Positions 1 to 6,569 of a stretch of 13,060 bases of DNA are shown one piece after another. Below the pieces are notes generated by a model, which saw only the letters and a list, made by a program, of their open reading frames with translations, did no database searches and was not told where the DNA came from. The stretch comes from CAZCWX01 sp964502465 (lineage in GTDB: Bacteria; Desulfobacterota; Binatia; Bin18): the NCBI GenBank assembly GCA_964502465.1, contig CAZCWX010000708.1:1-13060 (forward strand). The letters run 5' to 3'. The first letter of the stretch is position 1; every line of letters begins with the position of its first letter. The position numbers and the translations under genes were made by a program.

Positions 1-1
1 G

Positions 2-1039
2 ACCCTCGAAAGCCACGCTAAGGTCGCAGTCGAGCGATTCCAGGAGCGTATCCACTCCCCGGTGCTGACAGATATCACCATTGATTGGGGAGCGCTGTCA
101 GCGATGGACGTCTATCCCAAACAATTTCCTGACCTGTTCAGCAGCAAGCCCCTGATGATCCATGGCCGCTTGACTGGTCCGAAAGAAGGAACCATCACGC
201 TGCGTGGTACCACGGCGACCAGGCCGTTTGAACGGCACATCCAGATAAGTCTGCCTGCCGCACGGGTTCAACACAGCGCACTGGCTTCGCTGTGGGCCCG
301 GGCCAAGGTGCAGGAGTTGATGATGCAGGAGTATGCCGGGTTACAGCGAAATACCTTCCCTGCAGAGTTGCAAAAAGAGATGACTGCACTTGGCATCGAG
401 TTCCGGCTGCTGACGCAATTCACCAGCTTCGTAGCGGTTGAAGAACTGATCGTCACCAAAGGGGGAGAGCCAACAAAGATTACCGTGCCGGTCGAGGTCC
501 CGAGCGGCGTGAGCTACGAAGGGGTGTTCGGCGAAGCAAGGATGGCAGCGCCAAGAGGCCTCGCGGCCAGATACGCCTGGGGTGGCGGACTTGCGGCCCA
601 ATCGGCTGCGCCATCGGCGATCCCACCCGCCCCCGCATCGCGCAGGACAGGAGGGTTGTTCAGTCTCGGAGGAGCCTATGAAAAAACAGAGTCGCTGAGC
701 AGGGACCCTGGAATTGTGACCAGCAGGGAAGAACCAACCAGAACCGCGCATGACAAACTCGCTGACTCGCTCCGTGATCTGCCCGAGAAAGTCGCGAAAG
801 GCAGCAAAGCCGGGACCCTGAGCATTGGAAACCTCCACGTCGTAGACTACAAAGTGGAGGTGATAGTCTATCTGCGTGACACCTCGACCGAGACCCGCGA
901 CACACTCACAAAGCTCGGCTTTGTGCAGACCGGGGAAAGCAAAGCGGCCCGAGTATTGATCGGCACCATCGATGTGCGTCAGCTTGAGGCGCTCGCCAAG
1001 CTTGAGGTAGTGATTCACATCAGACCCGTTGTTGGGTAG
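2..1039 (+). CDS. VIT/VWA-domain (inter-alpha-trypsin inhibitor-like) protein, C-terminal part
   Basis: The frame is open from the window edge, so the 5' end, including the expected VIT and von Willebrand A domains, lies outside. What is visible matches the conserved region downstream of the VWA domain in bacterial VIT-VWA proteins: a segment SPVLTDITIDWG, then a VYPxxxPDLF block, a GRLTG strand, and the 'LLTQFTSFVAVEE' signature near residue 140. An Ala/Pro-rich linker follows. The C-terminal 60 or so residues form an alpha/beta segment (VEVIVYLRD ... LEALAKLEVVIHIRP). A GTG at 62 lies inside the conserved block and is not the real start. Proteins of this type are usually exported or membrane-anchored and thought to act in adhesion or surface interaction; the exact role here is unknown. 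Family assignment is firm, function is not. Confidence 0.85.
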   Translation, partial: TLESHAKVAVERFQERIHSPVLTDITIDWGALSAMDVYPKQFPDLFSSKPLMIHGRLTGPKEGTITLRGTTATRPFERHIQISLPAARVQHSALASLWARAKVQELMMQEYAGLQRNTFPAELQKEMTALGIEFRLLTQFTSFVAVEELIVTKGGEPTKITVPVEVPSGVSYEGVFGEARMAAPRGLAARYAWGGGLAAQSAAPSAIPPAPASRRTGGLFSLGGAYEKTESLSRDPGIVTSREEPTRTAHDKLADSLRDLPEKVAKGSKAGTLSIGNLHVVDYKVEVIVYLRDTSTETRDTLTKLGFVQTGESKAARVLIGTIDVRQLEALAKLEVVIHIRPVVG

Positions 1040-1053
1040 GGACAGGGTAAAAT

Positions 1054-1080
1054 CCACGAAGCTCACCCTGAGCTTCGTGG
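1054..1080. repeat. Perfect 12-bp palindrome between genes (REP-like hairpin)
   Basis: CCACGAAGCTCA, a CCC loop and TGAGCTTCGTGG form a perfect 12-bp stem just after the VIT/VWA gene. No T-run follows on the plus strand, so it is not a classical intrinsic terminator. The core resembles the widespread bacterial intergenic palindromes built on CTGAGC-TTCG. It may still stall or protect transcript ends between the two genes. Confidence 0.6.
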
Positions 1081-1117
1081 GTATATTCACAGAGTGCCAC
1101 AGGATTGAGGAGAGGAT

Positions 1118-1894
1118 ATGAAAAAATCACTGGTGGAAAATAGCAGGATGGCCAGAGAGACATTCAGCACCGAGCCAGGCACTTTTTGGCAGCGACAGGT
1201 CGTCTCTCCTATCACCGCGAAACAGGTCGTCTTTGATGTCCTGGTCGGTATCGTGCTGCCCATCCTCTGCGTGATCGCTGATCCCATTGTTTTTCGTGCG
1301 GTCTTCGGGGCACCGGTATTGGGCAGTTACAAACTGTTCGGGTATCTCACCATCTCGATGGGCGTGGTGACGCTAGCATTCTGGTTGGTACGCCGCAGAG
1401 CTTCGGCGTTTCTCGGCGGGATGTTGCTGGGGTACGCGCTGTTCTCGTTCCTGCTTGGGGTTATCCTGCTCCCTCTGAGTCTCATTGGGCTCCTCCTGTT
1501 CATCGGAGTCTTTGGCCTCTCTCCCTTTCTCACCGGGTTCAGCTTCTTGCGCAATGGGATTCGTGTCCTACAGATGGGAGATATCACAACCGTATTCGCC
1601 AGAATGCTTGTCAGTTGTGGATTGCTTGCCAGTATTGCGGTTCCTCTGGTTCCACAAGTAGCAGCAACGCAAAGGATGAAAGAGTCAATTGCCCATCTCA
1701 AATCTGGGAGCCCAGAAGAAACAAAAACAGCTCTCGTTAGTTTGCGAGCGCTTGGCATGTTTGCCGATCTCGATCGATTGGTGTGGATGTACCAGAAGGA
1801 AGAAGATCCTTCCGTCAAGCAGCGCCTCGCTCATGCCTATGAGCAACTCACAGGCAAAGATATTAAGGCCCGACTGGCCGAACTGCAAGATTAG
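1118..1894 (+). CDS. Polytopic membrane protein with helical C-terminal tail, unknown function
   Basis: 258 aa, starting at an ATG preceded by a GAGGAGAGG ribosome binding site. The N-terminal 30 or so residues are polar. Hydrophobic segments follow at about 37-57, 70-90, 97-120, 121-140 and 162-180, giving around five inner-membrane helices. Residues 181-258 are soluble and helical, with a pattern resembling one or two HEAT-like repeats (SIAHLKSGS..ETKTALVSLRALG, then EEDPSVKQRLAHAYEQL). I do not recognise the family. It lies 78 bp downstream of the VIT/VWA gene on the same strand, with a strong palindrome between them, so co-transcription is possible but unproven. Its stop is directly followed by the first integrase-tail repeat. 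Confidence 0.8.
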   Translation: MKKSLVENSRMARETFSTEPGTFWQRQVVSPITAKQVVFDVLVGIVLPILCVIADPIVFRAVFGAPVLGSYKLFGYLTISMGVVTLAFWLVRRRASAFLGGMLLGYALFSFLLGVILLPLSLIGLLLFIGVFGLSPFLTGFSFLRNGIRVLQMGDITTVFARMLVSCGLLASIAVPLVPQVAATQRMKESIAHLKSGSPEETKTALVSLRALGMFADLDRLVWMYQKEEDPSVKQRLAHAYEQLTGKDIKARLAELQD

Positions 1895-1907
1895 CATGGA
1901 CGAGTTC

Positions 1908-2035
1908 GGAAAAAATCCTCGCAGTAGGTGTTTTCCTGAAGAGAAACTGTGCTCCTTCCCTCCAATAGTCGCACAGTCCAGGAATTACTCGGGCACAAGG
2001 ACGTCAGTGCGACGAGGATTGATATCCACATTTGG
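1908..2035 (+). repeat. Dispersed direct repeat, copy 1 (carries integrase tail)
   Basis: About 128 bp matching 6241-6369 at roughly 87% identity by manual alignment (about 16 mismatches and one single-base indel). It begins GGAAAAAATCCTCGCAG, includes an imperfect hairpin CTGTGC...GCACAG, and ends in sequence encoding a tyrosine-recombinase tail. It starts 14 bp after the membrane-protein stop. The similarity ends sharply on both sides. Confidence 0.9.
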
Positions 2036-2050
2036 CAGCAGAATTCGTAA
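1970..2050 (+). pseudogene. Remnant of integron-integrase-like tyrosine recombinase C-terminus (copy 1)
   Basis: Read in the frame starting at 1970, this encodes RTVQELLGHKDVSATRIDIHI and then runs to a stop at 2050. Integron integrases and close relatives have the box RTVQELLGHKDVSTTMIYTHV here, so the match is nearly continuous over 21 residues. The active-site His of LLGH is kept. The catalytic tyrosine of the IYTHV box is replaced by Asp (IDIHI). The rest of the integrase is absent: upstream codons in this frame hit a stop at 1937-1939 and do not encode the expected HxLRHxFATHLL region. It is a non-functional relic. Whether it was a true IntI or another tyrosine recombinase cannot be settled from 21 residues. 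Confidence 0.75.
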
Positions 2051-2140
2051 CAGTCGCCACTTTCGGTACGCTACAGGAAGCAAGCATAGCAACAGCGGTC
2101 CTTAAAGCCTAGGGCATCTGGGCGTTCCATCCTTTGGGGA

Positions 2141-2176
2141 AGCGGTCAGCAAGGATCGCTGGGAATTGAGGCTGAC
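2141..2176 (-). terminator. Imperfect hairpin downstream of metallopeptidase gene
   Basis: AGC-GG-TCAGC at 2141-2150 can pair with GCTGA-C-GCT at 2171-2179, giving a stem of about nine pairs with a small internal bulge. It starts a few bases after the metallopeptidase stop on the minus strand. There is no U-tract, so termination is only a possibility. Confidence 0.3.
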
Positions 2177-2183
2177 GCTCACT

Positions 2184-3095
2184 TCATGGCTTAAACAGTT
2201 CCGCTGGCGCTCTGTGTTGGTAGCCCGCCTTAAAGGCGGCCAGACGCTCCTCTGGCGTGCCATGGCCTGTTGGATCGTGACTCCCGACGGTCCGATAGAA
2301 TCTGAGCAGTGCCGCCTCACGGTTCGGTAGGAGAGGCGCCCCCTCCATGACGGATCTCATATATGCACCGGAAAGGCGGTCGGCCTGTAGTTCCCAGTCT
2401 TTTTCCTTCCCCGTGACGAAGGGCTGTCCCGACAACAACTGGGCGTGGTGGGCGACCTCATGGGCAAGGGTCGTAGCCACCTCATAGTTTGAAAACTTCT
2501 CGTGGATAAACTTCAAATAGTCGGGACTGTACTCAAGGACACCAGTCTTCGGGCCGTATTGCGCTGGTTTTCCAACCAGTGTCTTTCCGTCTTCCTCCCA
2601 TTTGGCGAGCTCAGGATTCCTTTTTACCCCCGGAGGTGTGTAGGTCTTACCGTGACTGTTGAATATATCGGTGAAAAATTTGTCGATTGATGTGACAATT
2701 CTCACAGCAGTGTTCCTCGGGAGAGGTACCGGAGGGGTCTTTTCTTTTTCGGGCTCACCCCCGATATGCTCAGTCGCCTCTCCTTTGAGCGCCTGGGCTA
2801 GGCATTCAATCAATTGCTCATGGATAGGCGCTCGCTCCTTCGCAAGCTGTTGGTTGGCCTTTGGATCACGGCTCTGGTACAGCTGTTGTGTTAGGTGTCG
2901 GTGGGCGTTGTTGAGTGAAGCACACTCGGGAGCCCGCTCGTCATTCTTGGACCACCAGTCGTCGCTCCCGAAAACCTCGTTGGAAGGCGCTTGAGCGTAG
3001 GTCAGGGCTGGCTCGGCGCAGAGCGCCAGCCCGAAGGCGAAACCCGATGACAACATGGCTACCCGGCTGGATCGTATGGTCAGCTTCGATAACAT
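2184..3095 (-). CDS. Secreted neutral zinc metallopeptidase (YpfJ-like family)
   Basis: 303 aa from an ATG at 3095. A TTG at 3101 would also be in frame, but the GGGAGG ribosome binding site sits 7 nt before the ATG and only about 1 nt before the TTG. Residues 1-34 are a signal peptide ending near TYAQA. The catalytic motif HEVAHH is at 212-217 and the downstream ELQADRLSG at 235-243 supplies the third zinc ligand, probably E235. This ELQAD spacing and the late SHDPTGHGTPEERLAAFKAGY-type segment are hallmarks of the putative neutral zinc metallopeptidase family (Pfam PF04228-like). A Glu/Pro-rich stretch at 110-125 separates an N-terminal helical region (50-105) from the protease domain. It is the second gene of an operon, starting 12 nt after the upstream stop codon. 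The substrate is unknown. Confidence 0.85.
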   Translation of the reverse strand: MLSKLTIRSSRVAMLSSGFAFGLALCAEPALTYAQAPSNEVFGSDDWWSKNDERAPECASLNNAHRHLTQQLYQSRDPKANQQLAKERAPIHEQLIECLAQALKGEATEHIGGEPEKEKTPPVPLPRNTAVRIVTSIDKFFTDIFNSHGKTYTPPGVKRNPELAKWEEDGKTLVGKPAQYGPKTGVLEYSPDYLKFIHEKFSNYEVATTLAHEVAHHAQLLSGQPFVTGKEKDWELQADRLSGAYMRSVMEGAPLLPNREAALLRFYRTVGSHDPTGHGTPEERLAAFKAGYQHRAPAELFKP

Positions 3096-3107
3096 GTTCA
3101 AACCTCC

Positions 3108-4442
3108 CTAAACCATGCCTACTGCCCGCACAACGGTCACGCTTCCGTTCTGGTCAATCCATTCCATCTGGTCGGCGGCGATCACCTGATAGCGAATCTC
3201 CTGCACGCGGCCATCTTCAGTGCGCAGCCTGAGGACCCCGTCGCGGCCCTCGATCCGGCCCTGCTGCGTGCGGCCTGAGGCGAGGAGTTCCATCAAGAAC
3301 ACCCCGTCGGGACGCACGGTCAGGTTCGCCCGGGCACGTCCGCTCGGCTGGGTCAGATACCACGAACCGACCAACACCGGGTCGAGGTTGCCTACCGGCT
3401 GTCCCGGGGGATCGAAAGCAGCAGGTGGGGCCGGCGATCCGGGCTGCTGCCGACACGTTCCCGGTTGGGTTGACGCAGAGGGTTGTGAGGAAGTGGAAGG
3501 GGCCGGTGACTCTGCGGTCGGAGCGGGGAGCCGTGCCGCGGCGAGCGTCGCGAGCTGCCTCGCCTCGGCCACGCCGAGGGGGTCAGTCACGATGACGGTG
3601 ACCAGCACCTCGCCCTGTAGGAAGGTCAAGTTCTTGGGACCACCCGGTGGATCTGTGGCGTAGGCCGCATCGCCCACGCCGGACACATCGACCACATGCG
3701 GCCGTTGGCGCCCGCGCGCGAAGGCGGTCCGTTGATGGCCAGCGGGATAGGCATCGACTTGCAGGGTGACGAGCGTCGTCCGCTCGCGTCCAGAGCGGTA
3801 GACGCAGTCACCTCCGACGGTGACGTTGTTCCGCCGGACACGATGCGGTCGGTCCATGGTTGCCGGTGCGTTCAGCACGACGCTCACCTCAGCCAGCGTC
3901 AGGAGTGAACAGGGCTCGACCTCGGCGACGGCACCGGCGGCGCCGGGGGTTGATTCTTCCGGGGTGATGGTTTTTGAAGGCTGTGTGTTCTGGGCTAGAT
4001 TTTTTGCTGTACCGGGGATCTTGGTCCAGACACCAGTCCCCAACTTGCCGTGCATCACAAACGTGTTCGGCGTCGGCAGTTCATAGGCCCCACCATCGGC
4101 CCAGTGAATGGCGGGAGCCTCGAGTTCCCACCTTCCATCGGCGGCTCCGAAAGTGCCAGCGTGGCCGGGAGCAGCTCCAGGGCCTTCAGTGCGAAAGTTG
4201 TACGTTCCATCCGCGCGAATATCCATCTCCCAGCGGGCGATGCCGAAGGGATTCGGCACCCTCTGCTCCCAGACGCCCACCAGCGCCGGATCGACAACGG
4301 AGAAGGGTTCTGCGACAGCGGTTGGTAGCGGCCCCGCAGTAAGCAGGACTACGAGCAACACGAGCCATTTGACGCCAGAGCGGCTCATCCCAGCTCTCAG
4401 AGCAACGAACACTTCATGATCCAATGACTTCGCCTTCTGCAT
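3108..4442 (-). CDS. Exported protein with two lipocalin-like modules flanking a DUF3558-like domain
   Basis: 444 aa from the ATG at 4442, preceded by AGGAGG with 7-nt spacing. The frame is open further upstream, but an earlier start would cover its own promoter and overlap the divergent NADAR gene. A hydrophobic signal segment lies at about 24-44, ending AVA. Residues 51-146 (DPALVGVWEQ ... GVWTKIP) and 353-441 (DPVLVGSWYL ... VVRAV) look like diverged copies of one beta-barrel, lipocalin-like module: each begins D-P-x-L-V-G-x-W and contains a (R/A)xDG(T/V)(Y/F) turn. Between them, 177-305 resembles a DUF3558/PknH-sensor-like fold (PCSLLTLAEVSVVL, then GGDCVYR, with C178 and C213 as a possible disulfide), followed by a Ser/Pro-rich linker at 306-350. 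A probable envelope-located binding protein, co-transcribed with the metallopeptidase and perhaps its partner. The domain calls are by pattern, not by search. Confidence 0.7.
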   Translation of the reverse strand: MQKAKSLDHEVFVALRAGMSRSGVKWLVLLVVLLTAGPLPTAVAEPFSVVDPALVGVWEQRVPNPFGIARWEMDIRADGTYNFRTEGPGAAPGHAGTFGAADGRWELEAPAIHWADGGAYELPTPNTFVMHGKLGTGVWTKIPGTAKNLAQNTQPSKTITPEESTPGAAGAVAEVEPCSLLTLAEVSVVLNAPATMDRPHRVRRNNVTVGGDCVYRSGRERTTLVTLQVDAYPAGHQRTAFARGRQRPHVVDVSGVGDAAYATDPPGGPKNLTFLQGEVLVTVIVTDPLGVAEARQLATLAAARLPAPTAESPAPSTSSQPSASTQPGTCRQQPGSPAPPAAFDPPGQPVGNLDPVLVGSWYLTQPSGRARANLTVRPDGVFLMELLASGRTQQGRIEGRDGVLRLRTEDGRVQEIRYQVIAADQMEWIDQNGSVTVVRAVGMV

Positions 4443-4480
4443 ACTCTGCCCTCCTGTACTAGGATAAACGGTTTGTGGCC

Positions 4481-4522
4481 AGCTACCTACAGAGAGAGAC
4501 TCCTGCACGCGGCATTTTTTCC
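4481..4522 (-). promoter_or_regulatory. ECF-like promoter/upstream element A (for minus-strand operon)
   Basis: On the minus strand, GGAAAAAA starts at 4522 and AGTCTCTCTC starts at 4501, followed by an AGGTAGC block. The first G is 80 nt before the ATG at 4442. GGAA to GTC spacing equals that in the other elements (4558, 8373). The layout fits a -35 GGAA / -10 (C)GTC promoter of the extracytoplasmic-function sigma type. No sigma factor gene is in view. Confidence 0.5.
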
Positions 4523-4557
4523 ATTGAGAGCACGCACGAGTCTTTTCTTTTGCCGAG

Positions 4558-4599
4558 GGAAAAACTGCCTTTCTGAATCGTCTTTTGATAAGAGAGTGT
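4558..4599 (+). promoter_or_regulatory. ECF-like promoter/upstream element B (for NADAR operon)
   Basis: GGAAAAA starts at 4558 and CGTCTTTT at 4579, followed by AAGAGAG. The first G is 79 nt before the ATG at 4637. It faces away from element A, with 35 bp between the two GGAA boxes, so one divergent control region could serve both operons. A GTGAG/CTCAC inverted repeat follows in the leader. Confidence 0.45.
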
Positions 4600-4636
4600 G
4601 AGACGAGTTGGCTCACGAGTATAGGAGGGGGACTGT

Positions 4637-5236
4637 ATGCGGTACAGCGCTCTGAACGGGATTTGCCTTGATCAGCAAGCCTATCATCGGCAGGACTGTG
4701 TAGTATTTTGGAAGACCAAAGAGCAGTGGGGCGGCCTGTCCAACATGGTAAGTGGCTATCCATTGGTCGTCAACGGCGTACGGTGCTTCACGTCTGAGGC
4801 GCTTTATCAAGCGTGTCGGTTTCCCCATCTGCCAGACATTCAGCAGGAGATTCTCACCCAGAAGAGCCCCATGTCGGCGAAGATGAAGAGTAAACCGCAT
4901 CGCACCAATTCGCGTCCTGACTGGGAAGCGGTGCGGGTGCCGATTATGGCGTGGTGTCTGCAGGTGAAACTGGCGCAGCATTGGGACCGTTTTGCGGCAC
5001 TATTGCATGCGACAGGAGATCGACCCATTGTCGAGCAGTCACGGCGGGATGTGTTCTGGGGGGCTAAGGTTGTCGATGACGAGACTCTGGTAGGAGCAAA
5101 TATACTTGGACAGCTATTGATGCAATTACGTTCCCAACTGCAGGAATCTGAGGCAGAGGCGTTGTGGGTCGTTCTACCGCCCCAGGTGTCAGAATTTCTT
5201 CTTTATGGTCAGAAGATTAAGATAATAAACAGATGA
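4637..5236 (+). CDS. NADAR/YbiA-family N-glycosidase
   Basis: 199 aa, ATG preceded by AGGAGGGGG. The protein has the family's landmarks in order: FWK...WGGLSNM at about 24-36, the SEALYQACR helix at 53-61 (with the conserved Glu), RPDWEAVR at 93-100, SRRDVFWGAKV at 135-145 and LVGANILGQLLMQLR at 151-165. The length suits a complete single-domain member. Characterised relatives cleave N-glycosidic bonds: E. coli YbiA acts on riboflavin-pathway intermediates, and other NADAR proteins remove ADP-ribose from guanine in DNA as antitoxins to DarT-like toxins. No DarT-like ADP-ribosyltransferase gene is visible here, so the substrate is open. It is followed 64 bp later by a kinase-fold gene on the same strand and has an ECF-like upstream element shared with the divergent operon. 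Confidence 0.88.
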   Translation: MRYSALNGICLDQQAYHRQDCVVFWKTKEQWGGLSNMVSGYPLVVNGVRCFTSEALYQACRFPHLPDIQQEILTQKSPMSAKMKSKPHRTNSRPDWEAVRVPIMAWCLQVKLAQHWDRFAALLHATGDRPIVEQSRRDVFWGAKVVDDETLVGANILGQLLMQLRSQLQESEAEALWVVLPPQVSEFLLYGQKIKIINR

Positions 5237-5300
5237 GGCCAGCGTTGCTTAGGCATTTTTCAGTTGTCATTCCTGGTAAATTTTGTTTTGCAGGAGGAGT

Positions 5301-6272
5301 ATGTCGTTAGCGTGGCATGAGTACGACAGCTTTGACTGGGCACATGCGCAACAGTCCCCGATGGATCCCGCGCAGCGACTGGAGATCGAAATGATGGCTG
5401 CCGGGATCCTGCAGCTCTCACAGGAGGACCGGACAAAAGTGTGGGGCGTAGCGTCTCCGCCGGGTCGGTTTGCAGCCACGGTTCTCCATATCGCTTCTGG
5501 AGTGAGTCACTCCTACCAAGCACAAGCGATGATGTGTGGGATTGCAGACATTGGAGTGAAAATCTTCAAAACCACTACCGACGCGCGTCGTGAGGCGCAG
5601 CGGGTGCTGCCGTTTCACTGTACACTGGTTCACCGTCTTCCTGGTCTCCCCAACGACCATGTACAGAAAACATTGGGTGGCGGTAGGCAGCGTGATGGTC
5701 AAGGAGCGGAACGCGACTATGTTGTCCAAGAATGGGTGAGGGGGGAGACCCTCGAAACGCTGTTGCGCCGCACGTGGCTGAGCGCACCTCTTGATGGTGC
5801 AGATGTCCAATCCATCTTGGCACAGCTTTTTGCCGGGATTATTATCCCCTTGTGGAGTGAAGGAACGGTGTGGTGGGACGTACGCGATGCCAACTACTGC
5901 TGGGATACACATTCCCAGCGGCTGACCCTGATCGATATTGACGCTCTCTTCGCTTATGTTGACGAGATCCTCCAGACACCGACCGTGTGGACGCGGCGAG
6001 ACAAAGGCCGAATAACGGCCCTAACCCGATTGCGTGGGCTGGTCTGGCGGCTGTTACTGGCACAAAGTTTCAAGACCAAGAAGCAGGTCGAGACCCTGCT
6101 TGGTGAGGCGTGGCAGGCTAAACTAGAACCTACGCTCAGCGTATTGGGGCGGGACCAGGCACGGAAAAGTGAGCGAAAGGCAGCGGCTTTGGTCGCTCTC
6201 CAACAATTCTGTGAGCAACTCGACCAAGCGGCTCTCTTGAGGAAAAAATCCTCGCAGCAGGCGTTTTTCTGA
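5301..6272 (+). CDS. Atypical protein/small-molecule kinase-fold protein
   Basis: 323 aa from the ATG at 5301, directly behind AGGAGGAGT; a TTG at 5283 would put the ribosome binding site inside the gene. Kinase landmarks can be traced: GVKIFK at about 85-90 (beta-3 Lys, K87), REA at 97-99, a hinge-like DYVVQEWVRGETLETLL at 139-155, a catalytic loop WWDVRDAN at 191-198 (D193 and N198 in the positions of HRDxxxxN) and LIDIDAL at 210-216 (D212 in the DFG Asp position). Catalytic residues are therefore kept, although HRD and DFG are altered, as in lipopolysaccharide-kinase or aminoglycoside-phosphotransferase-type branches. The last 11 codons (RKKSSQQAFF and stop) come from the start of the integrase-tail repeat at 6241, so the original C-terminus has been replaced. 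Probably co-transcribed with the NADAR gene. Substrate unknown. Confidence 0.7.
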   Translation: MSLAWHEYDSFDWAHAQQSPMDPAQRLEIEMMAAGILQLSQEDRTKVWGVASPPGRFAATVLHIASGVSHSYQAQAMMCGIADIGVKIFKTTTDARREAQRVLPFHCTLVHRLPGLPNDHVQKTLGGGRQRDGQGAERDYVVQEWVRGETLETLLRRTWLSAPLDGADVQSILAQLFAGIIIPLWSEGTVWWDVRDANYCWDTHSQRLTLIDIDALFAYVDEILQTPTVWTRRDKGRITALTRLRGLVWRLLLAQSFKTKKQVETLLGEAWQAKLEPTLSVLGRDQARKSERKAAALVALQQFCEQLDQAALLRKKSSQQAFF

Positions 6273-6369
6273 GGAGAAGCTGTGCTCCTTCCCTCCAATA
6301 GTCACACAGTCCAGGAACTACTTGGATATAAGTATGTCAGTGCGATGCTGATTGATATCCACATTTTGG
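6241..6369 (+). repeat. Dispersed direct repeat, copy 2 (carries integrase tail)
   Basis: Second copy of the repeat at 1908-2035, same orientation, about 87% identical. Its first 32 bases are read as the end of the kinase gene, including the stop. Integrase-tail coding sequence continues for 50 bp beyond the shared part. The two copies bracket about 4.2 kb. Confidence 0.9.
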
Positions 6370-6419
6370 ATCGTAGGGGGTGCGTCGAGGGTTTAGGGAT
6401 TAACCCTTGCACAGCATGA
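6303..6419 (+). pseudogene. Remnant of integron-integrase-like tyrosine recombinase C-terminus (copy 2)
   Basis: The frame starting at 6303 reads HTVQELLGYKYVSAMLIDIHI, then ILDRRGCVEGLG and a TGA at 6417. The continuation resembles the VLNRGGxGVRSPLD end typical of integron integrases, so this copy keeps more of the 3' end than the one at 1970-2050. The active-site His of LLGH has become Tyr, and the catalytic Tyr of IYTHV is Asp, as in copy 1. No upstream recombinase domain remains. A dead fragment. Confidence 0.7.
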
Positions 6420-6569
6420 AGGAATCACACATGATCGGGGAGATTGCGTCGTCGGTTTATTTGGCAGAATCTGCATGATTTGCCTATTTGCATTAGGCCA
6501 ACGAACAGCAGGTTATCCTCAACGTTAGACGGCCAGGTGAAAAGAGAAATAAGAACTGGAGGTTCTCTG

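Noticed and set aside
341..1090. 249-codon minus-strand frame
   Set aside because: A shadow of the VIT/VWA gene, whose conserved motifs are unambiguous on the plus strand. No ribosome binding site or recognisable domain.
1689..2105. 138-codon plus-strand frame running through the end of the membrane protein and repeat copy 1
   Set aside because: It overlaps a well-supported gene in another frame, is Ser/Arg-rich without domain features, and reads the integrase tail out of frame.
3199..3212. 14-base match CTCCTGCACGCGGC at both 3199 and 4500
   Set aside because: One copy is inside a coding region and the other in the spacer of a promoter-like element. No flanking similarity, and one such match is not surprising in 13 kb.
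4443..4763. N-terminal extension of the lipocalin-like gene to an upstream start at 4763
   Set aside because: It would cover the divergent promoter region and overlap the NADAR gene. The ATG at 4442 has an ideal AGGAGG 7 nt upstream and is followed by a signal peptide.
6470..6540. Possible attC-like site (a GTTAGAC and nearby GCCTA/TAGGC inverted repeat)
   Set aside because: The GTTAGAC core is present but no matching RYYYAAC partner with attC spacing and no L-box/R-box pairing could be traced. Too weak to call.
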